Origin: Streptomyces acidiscabies
GTDB taxonomy: Bacteria > Actinomycetota > Actinomycetes > Streptomycetales > Streptomycetaceae
Assembly: GCF_020010905.1 (NCBI RefSeq)
Contig: NZ_JAGJBY010000001.1
Location: 744,001 to 808,000 of the forward strand
DNA length: 64,000 nt
Direction of reading: 5' to 3'
Each line of letters starts with the position of its first letter. Within the stretch, counting starts at the first letter, position 1. The translations under genes and the position numbers were made by a program. A model generated the notes under the pieces. That model saw only the letters and a program-made list of their open reading frames with translations. It did no database searches and was not told the DNA's origin. Shown one piece after another: positions 60,752-64,000 of this stretch.

Positions 60752-61657
60752 TTATGTGGTCGCGGGTGTACGGGTGGATCGCTGGTGTACGGGAGGGGGC
60801 GGCTGGGGACGGGGCTCGCGGGGGTGCGGGTCGCTTGGGCGGGGTACGCCGGTGGCGGCGGTGCCGGTATGCGGCTCGCCGGGGTTGGGGGCGCCGGTGG
60901 CCGAGCCACCAGGGCCGGGGGCGCCGGTGGCCGGGTCGCCGGGGTCGGCGCTGCCGGTACGCGGCTCGCGGGGGCCGGGGTTGCCGGTGACCGAGATGCC
61001 GGGGCGGGGTACGCCGGTGGCGGGGTCGCCGGGGTCGGCGCTGCCGGTACGCGGCTCGCCGGGGCCGGTGCTGCCGGTGGCCGGGCCGCCGAGGCGAGGG
61101 CCGTCGGAGTCCGGCGTGCCGGGTCGTACGAGCCGTACGTCACCGTCCTGCCGGTTCCCGACGCCGGTCCCCGGCTCATCGGCGTACCGCTCACCGTCCC
61201 GCACCGGCCGTACGGCGCCCTGCCGCCCCGGCCGGCAGTCGAACTCCGCGCGCATCCGCGTCAGCAACCGCGTCAACTGGTCGACGTCCTTCGCGGACCA
61301 GCCGTCCAGCCGCTCGGCGAGCAGTTCCTCGCTCCGCCGCGACAGCTCCGCGAGCTTGGCGCGGCCTGCCGGGGTGAGCCGCAGGATGCGGGACCGCTTG
61401 TCGGCGGGGTCGGCGGCGCGCTCGATCCAGCCCCGGTCCACGAGGTGGGCGACGTGGCGGCTGCTGACGGACATGTCGACCGAGAGCAGCTCCGCGAGGT
61501 GCGTCATCCGCATCTCGCCGTACCGCCCGAGCAGGCCCAGCACGGCGGTCGACCCCGCGGGGCAGTCCGGCGGCAGGATCCGCTCCAGCTCCCGCTTCAC
61601 GGCCCCGAAAGCGCTGAGCTGACGCGCCAGCTCCGCGAACTGCGCCTGCCTGGCCAT
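60752..61657 (-). CDS. MarR-family regulator with long Pro/Gly-rich repeat tail
   Basis: Encodes 301 residues from the ATG at 61657. The MarR winged-helix fold is at ~5-140 (GAVKRELERILPPDCPAGS, RMTHLAELLSVDMSVSSRHVAHLVDRGWIERAADPADKRSRIL). The C-terminal ~150 residues are T-G/P-G-x-P repeats (GPGEPRTGSADPGDP-type) not seen in typical 140-170-residue MarR proteins. It probably represses its own operon with the exporter via the palindromes at 61675-61717. The long tail may be disordered; translation past the MarR core is supported by continued reading frame and GC pattern, not by homology. Confidence 0.82.
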   Translation of the reverse strand: MARQAQFAELARQLSAFGAVKRELERILPPDCPAGSTAVLGLLGRYGEMRMTHLAELLSVDMSVSSRHVAHLVDRGWIERAADPADKRSRILRLTPAGRAKLAELSRRSEELLAERLDGWSAKDVDQLTRLLTRMRAEFDCRPGRQGAVRPVRDGERYADEPGTGVGNRQDGDVRLVRPGTPDSDGPRLGGPATGSTGPGEPRTGSADPGDPATGVPRPGISVTGNPGPREPRTGSADPGDPATGAPGPGGSATGAPNPGEPHTGTAATGVPRPSDPHPREPRPQPPPPVHQRSTRTPATT

Positions 61658-61674
61658 CCCTGCCTCCCTCTTTC

Positions 61675-61717
61675 GTTGCCTGGAGCAACCGTAAGAGTCG
61701 TTGGTTGCTACAGGCAA
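61675..61717. promoter_or_regulatory. MarR operator: paired palindromes
   Basis: GTTGC-CTGGA-GCAAC (61675-61689) and TTGC-TACAG-GCAA (61705-61717) are each palindromic, and together TTGCCTGGAGCAACC and GGTTGCTACAGGCAA form a 15-base inverted repeat with one mismatch. They lie about 20 bases upstream of the MarR start. A CTTGGCAAAGGCAAG-like third site follows near 61744-61758. Confidence 0.75.
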
Positions 61718-61957
61718 ACAAAAGGACGGTTAGGCTGACAAAAACTTGGCAAAGGCAAGTATTGCGAGAGTAAATGTGCAGGTGGGAGGGGGTGTCGTAC
61801 GGGTCATGGCCCCCCACCCCCTGCCACGACCCTCCACCGACCGACCACCACCCCTCCTCCGCCACCTCACGAAGCACACCGCGCCCCCTGCCCTCGGGCG
61901 TTGCTGCGGGAACCCCCGCTTGGGCCCCCACCCCCCTCTTCGCTAACCTCTCGACGC

Positions 61958-62164
61958 ATGGCTAACAACCAGAACCCGCAGGGCAATTACGACCCCGCCG
62001 GCAGCACCCAGATGTTCCGCGCGTTCGTCGACGAGGGCGCCCCCCAGGCGTCGTCCCCGGCGGCCACCCCCAGCACGTCCTCCGGCCCTCGCGTCGGCCT
62101 GATCGCCGTCGTCGTGGCGGTGGTCGTGGTCGTGGCGGCGGTGGCGTGGCTGGCTTTCAACTAA
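61958..62164 (+). CDS. Small single-span membrane protein
   Basis: Encodes 68 residues from the ATG at 61958. A polar N-terminal ~45 residues precede a single hydrophobic helix (VGLIAVVVAVVVVVAAVAWL) at the very C-terminus, a tail-anchored or type II design. No family recognised. It lies divergent from the MarR/exporter operon, across the regulator's operator region. Confidence 0.6.
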   Translation: MANNQNPQGNYDPAGSTQMFRAFVDEGAPQASSPAATPSTSSGPRVGLIAVVVAVVVVVAAVAWLAFN

Positions 62165-62341
62165 CCCCACGGGGGACCACCCCACCCTCGACCTCAGGCC
62201 CGCGCTTCCCGAAACCCGAACGGGACGGCGCGGGCCTGGTCGTGTGGGGGGTACGCGGCTGAGGCGAACGCCGCCGCTGTGGTGAACGCCGCTCCTGTGC
62301 GGTGAACGCCGCTCCGATCACGTCCTGAACCCCGCTCGGCA

Positions 62342-62719
62342 TCACCCCCCTACCCGGCCCACCAACCTCATCCGCCCCGTCACCAGAACCTCGTGATTCG
62401 CGAACAGCGCCCCAAGTTCGTACCGCCGCCCGACGACGGCGACCCACGCCGCACACGGCTGCTCCCCCGACGACACGACCCGAGCCCGGTACGCCTGCGT
62501 GAGGATCCATCTCGCCTGATCCTGCCGGGAGTTACGCCCCCCGAGCTGCTCGGCCAGCTTCCACAACTCCTCGCCCTCACTCAACTCGTCGTGGAGGACG
62601 GCGACCAGCCCGACGTCACCCAGCCCCCGGGTGTCGGAGGAGTGGGTGGTGTAGGCGACGGAGAGGGTTTCCAGAGGGAAGACGGTCACGCGGCTGGTGG
62701 CGGTGAGGTGGGTGGGCAC
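62342..62719 (-). CDS. Hypothetical protein with uncertain start
   Basis: The C-terminal ~95 residues (VGLVAVLHDELSEGEELWKL, RWILTQAYRARVVSSGEQ, GRRYELGALFANHEVLVTG) read like a genuine small alpha/beta protein. I use GTG 62719; GTG 62689 is also possible and neither has a good ribosome site. It lies downstream of the GRDP-like gene on the same strand and might be its partner. Function unknown. Confidence 0.45.
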   Translation of the reverse strand: MPTHLTATSRVTVFPLETLSVAYTTHSSDTRGLGDVGLVAVLHDELSEGEELWKLAEQLGGRNSRQDQARWILTQAYRARVVSSGEQPCAAWVAVVGRRYELGALFANHEVLVTGRMRLVGRVGG

Positions 62720-62793
62720 GGTGGGGTGTCCGTTCGGGCAGGGGTGGGGGCGGCCCGGCGGGGGTGGCCGGGCCGCTGGGGTGGGGGTGGGGG

Positions 62794-63228
62794 TCAGCAG
62801 CAGGGGCCGTCGCCGCAGCAGGCGGGCGGGTTGCAGTTGGCGGTGGTGTCCCAGAGGTGGTCGTCGACGGTGAATCCGGCGGTGCGCAGGCGGGTGGCGA
62901 CGTCGTTCATGAGGGTGCGGGTGCGGGTCTTGCTGTTCGGTTCGTGGTGGAGGAAGTAGCCGAAGGTCCGCTGGCACCAGTCGGCGTACCAGGTGGTGTG
63001 CAGGACGAGGGTGTGCCAGCCGGGGTCGACCTGCTGGGAGGGGGCCATCTCGGCGCCGGCGCGGGTGGTGCCCATGACGTGGACGAGGGCGAGGGCCTGG
63101 TCGACGACCCGCTCCGCGAGGGGGCGGTCGAGGGTGTACTCGTCGGCGCAGAACGCGGCGAGCATCTCGAACTCGGCGTCGGTGACGAGGGAACGGCCGG
63201 TGCGGGTGGGGAGTGCGGTGGTGGTCAT
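62794..63228 (-). CDS. GRDP-like protein with Cys-rich C-terminus
   Basis: Encodes 144 residues from the ATG at 63228 with GAGGAGGC upstream. Residues ~70-105 (DPGWHTLVLHTTWYADWCQR, FLHHEPNS) match the paralogue at 34341 and the GRDP-like helical fold. The last 16 residues (ANCNPPACCGDGPCC) hold five or six cysteines in an otherwise Cys-poor protein. Such a tail could bind metal or be a modification substrate. No modification enzyme is identified next to it within the window. Confidence 0.65.
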   Translation of the reverse strand: MTTTALPTRTGRSLVTDAEFEMLAAFCADEYTLDRPLAERVVDQALALVHVMGTTRAGAEMAPSQQVDPGWHTLVLHTTWYADWCQRTFGYFLHHEPNSKTRTRTLMNDVATRLRTAGFTVDDHLWDTTANCNPPACCGDGPCC

Positions 63229-63374
63229 GGGGTGCCTCCTCTGAGCCGGTGGGTTACGACGGTAGGGAGGCGGGGTGAGCGGGCGCCAGCGATGTGCATA
63301 GTTGTGCAGAGAGCCACTCTCGCGAGGGAACATGGCCGGTAATTAGCCTTGTGTGGAAGGCAGTTGGTCGAGAA

Positions 63375-63388
63375 TCTTGTGCACAAGA
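63375..63388. promoter_or_regulatory. Perfect 14-bp palindrome upstream of the DUF6879 operon
   Basis: TCTTGTGCACAAGA is fully self-complementary and lies 27 bases before the ATG at 63416. Related half-sites (TTGTGCA) occur about 75 bases upstream near 63302. It is a candidate site for the XRE-type regulator usually linked to DUF6879 genes. Confidence 0.6.
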
Positions 63389-63415
63389 ACGCACATCTCA
63401 GTGATGGAGGCGGAC

Positions 63416-63673
63416 ATGCCTTTGCTGTTCATCGGGATCGACCCGAACACCGGTGACCACGACAGTCCGACCCTCTGGGTCGACCAGGAGAAGCGGGAGA
63501 TCGTCGTACAGGGCTGGAAGCCCGACGAGGCGCTCGAAGCGGAGTGCGCCGCGTACGAGGTGCCGGGTCACGCGAAGGGGATTCCGGACCACGAGGGCGT
63601 AGTCCGTGTTCCGGCGAGCATGATCGACATGTTGAGGGAGGCGTGCGATGTCCTCGAACGCGGAGAAGTTTGA
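63416..63673 (+). CDS. Small protein preceding DUF6879 gene
   Basis: Encodes 85 residues from the ATG at 63416 behind GGAGG. It contains IGIDPNTGDHDSPTLWVDQ and the strand REIVVQGWKP, then GVVRVPASMIDMLREACDVL. This type of short protein commonly accompanies DUF6879 genes in streptomycetes. It overlaps the next start by 26 bases, so the two are likely co-translated. Function unknown. Confidence 0.7.
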   Translation: MPLLFIGIDPNTGDHDSPTLWVDQEKREIVVQGWKPDEALEAECAAYEVPGHAKGIPDHEGVVRVPASMIDMLREACDVLERGEV

Positions 63674-64000
63674 GAAGTATCTCCGGAGCGCACAGCATTC
63701 AGCCGTGCACCTGGAGATGAGGGACTCCTACAACGTCGACTACGAGAAGGGCCCCTTCGCGGACTGGAAGGCGGGCAACGGGCGTAACCCCGACGCCGAC
63801 CGGTCCACGTGGTGGCGTCCTTGGCTCGACCTCGTCCAGGGGACCGTGAACCGGGGCGTGGTCATGCGCAGGGCGCGGATCGTCTCGGAGCCGGTCAGCG
63901 AGTACACGCGGTTCCTCCACAGCGGCACGTTCACGAACGTGGCCGCCGGTGAGGTGGTGCGCTGGCTGCCCCGGCGCCAGGCGTCCGACATCGCGCTGCC
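63648..64000 (+). CDS. DUF6879 family protein (truncated by window end)
   Basis: Starts at the ATG at 63648 and stays open to the window end, giving 117 residues. It begins MSSNAEKFEKYLRSAQHSAV and contains TWWRPWLDLVQGTVNRGVVM, RARIVSEPVSEYTRF and FTNVAAGEVVRWLPRRQ, all DUF6879 landmarks. These proteins occur with XRE (DUF5753) regulators and DUF397 proteins. A regulator partner would be expected just beyond the right edge. The C-terminus is missing from this window. Confidence 0.85.
   Translation, partial: MSSNAEKFEKYLRSAQHSAVHLEMRDSYNVDYEKGPFADWKAGNGRNPDADRSTWWRPWLDLVQGTVNRGVVMRRARIVSEPVSEYTRFLHSGTFTNVAAGEVVRWLPRRQASDIAL

Overview
The window looks like chromosomal Streptomyces DNA or that of a close relative. 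It has very high GC with strong third-position GC, frequent GTG starts, many ATGA or GTGA overlaps between co-transcribed genes, and families typical of the genus (WhiJ/AbaA-type XRE, DUF397 and RsbW-like modules, DUF6879, SigE-family sigma factor, bifunctional primase/polymerase domain, DHA2 exporters).

Left part (1-21 kb): a membrane protein, tRNA-Ser(TGA), a Prim-Pol protein with a Gly/Ser tail, and a small secreted protein. These are followed by a tightly coupled operon resembling mycobacterial chsH2-chsH1-ltp2, and a SigE-family sigma factor. Next comes a WhiJ/AbaA-like regulatory module whose DUF397 partner looks decayed, a small protein with a structured leader that recurs at 56 kb, an acyl-CoA ligase behind a perfect TetR-type palindrome, and a VOC protein. 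A divergent MFS/TetR pair has two identical operators. A 1648-residue PAS/histidine-kinase-like/receiver protein has lost its key catalytic residues.

Middle (20.8-37.4 kb): tRNA-Ser(GCT) and tRNA-Arg(ACG) precede a genomic island. The last 44 bases of the tRNA-Arg region (21140-21183) recur exactly at 33342-33385, so about 12.2 kb is flanked by att-like repeats. This island carries a type I restriction-modification system (hsdM, hsdS, hsdR), a DUF3800 protein, an XRE-TPR regulator with a small partner, and a coupled pair made of a class I lysyl-tRNA-synthetase-like protein and an ASCH protein. No integrase is visible. A third, decayed copy of the repeat (34/44 identical) at 37341-37384 suggests a second element in tandem. 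That element carries a divergent protein-kinase-like gene, a GRDP-like protein, another small partner plus XRE-TPR regulator, and a NUDIX hydrolase.

Right part (37.4-64 kb): secreted and membrane proteins; a DUF2797 protein; a response regulator, histidine kinase, GT2-GtrA and GT39 operon that probably glycosylates envelope components; and a DHA2 exporter. Then come a block of ~302-bp tandem repeats, a secreted class A beta-lactamase-like hydrolase, two TetR regulators (one with paired operators facing a DUF1269 protein), the second copy of the leader-controlled small protein, a short interspersed repeat array, and a PPOX protein. A MarR regulator, an exporter with three beta-sandwich domains fused to its C-terminus, and a YceI protein with one such domain lie together. 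At the right edge are a GRDP-like protein ending in a Cys-rich tail and the start of a DUF6879 gene. Several intergenic stretches are low-complexity or tandem-repeat DNA with open frames in every phase and no believable gene.
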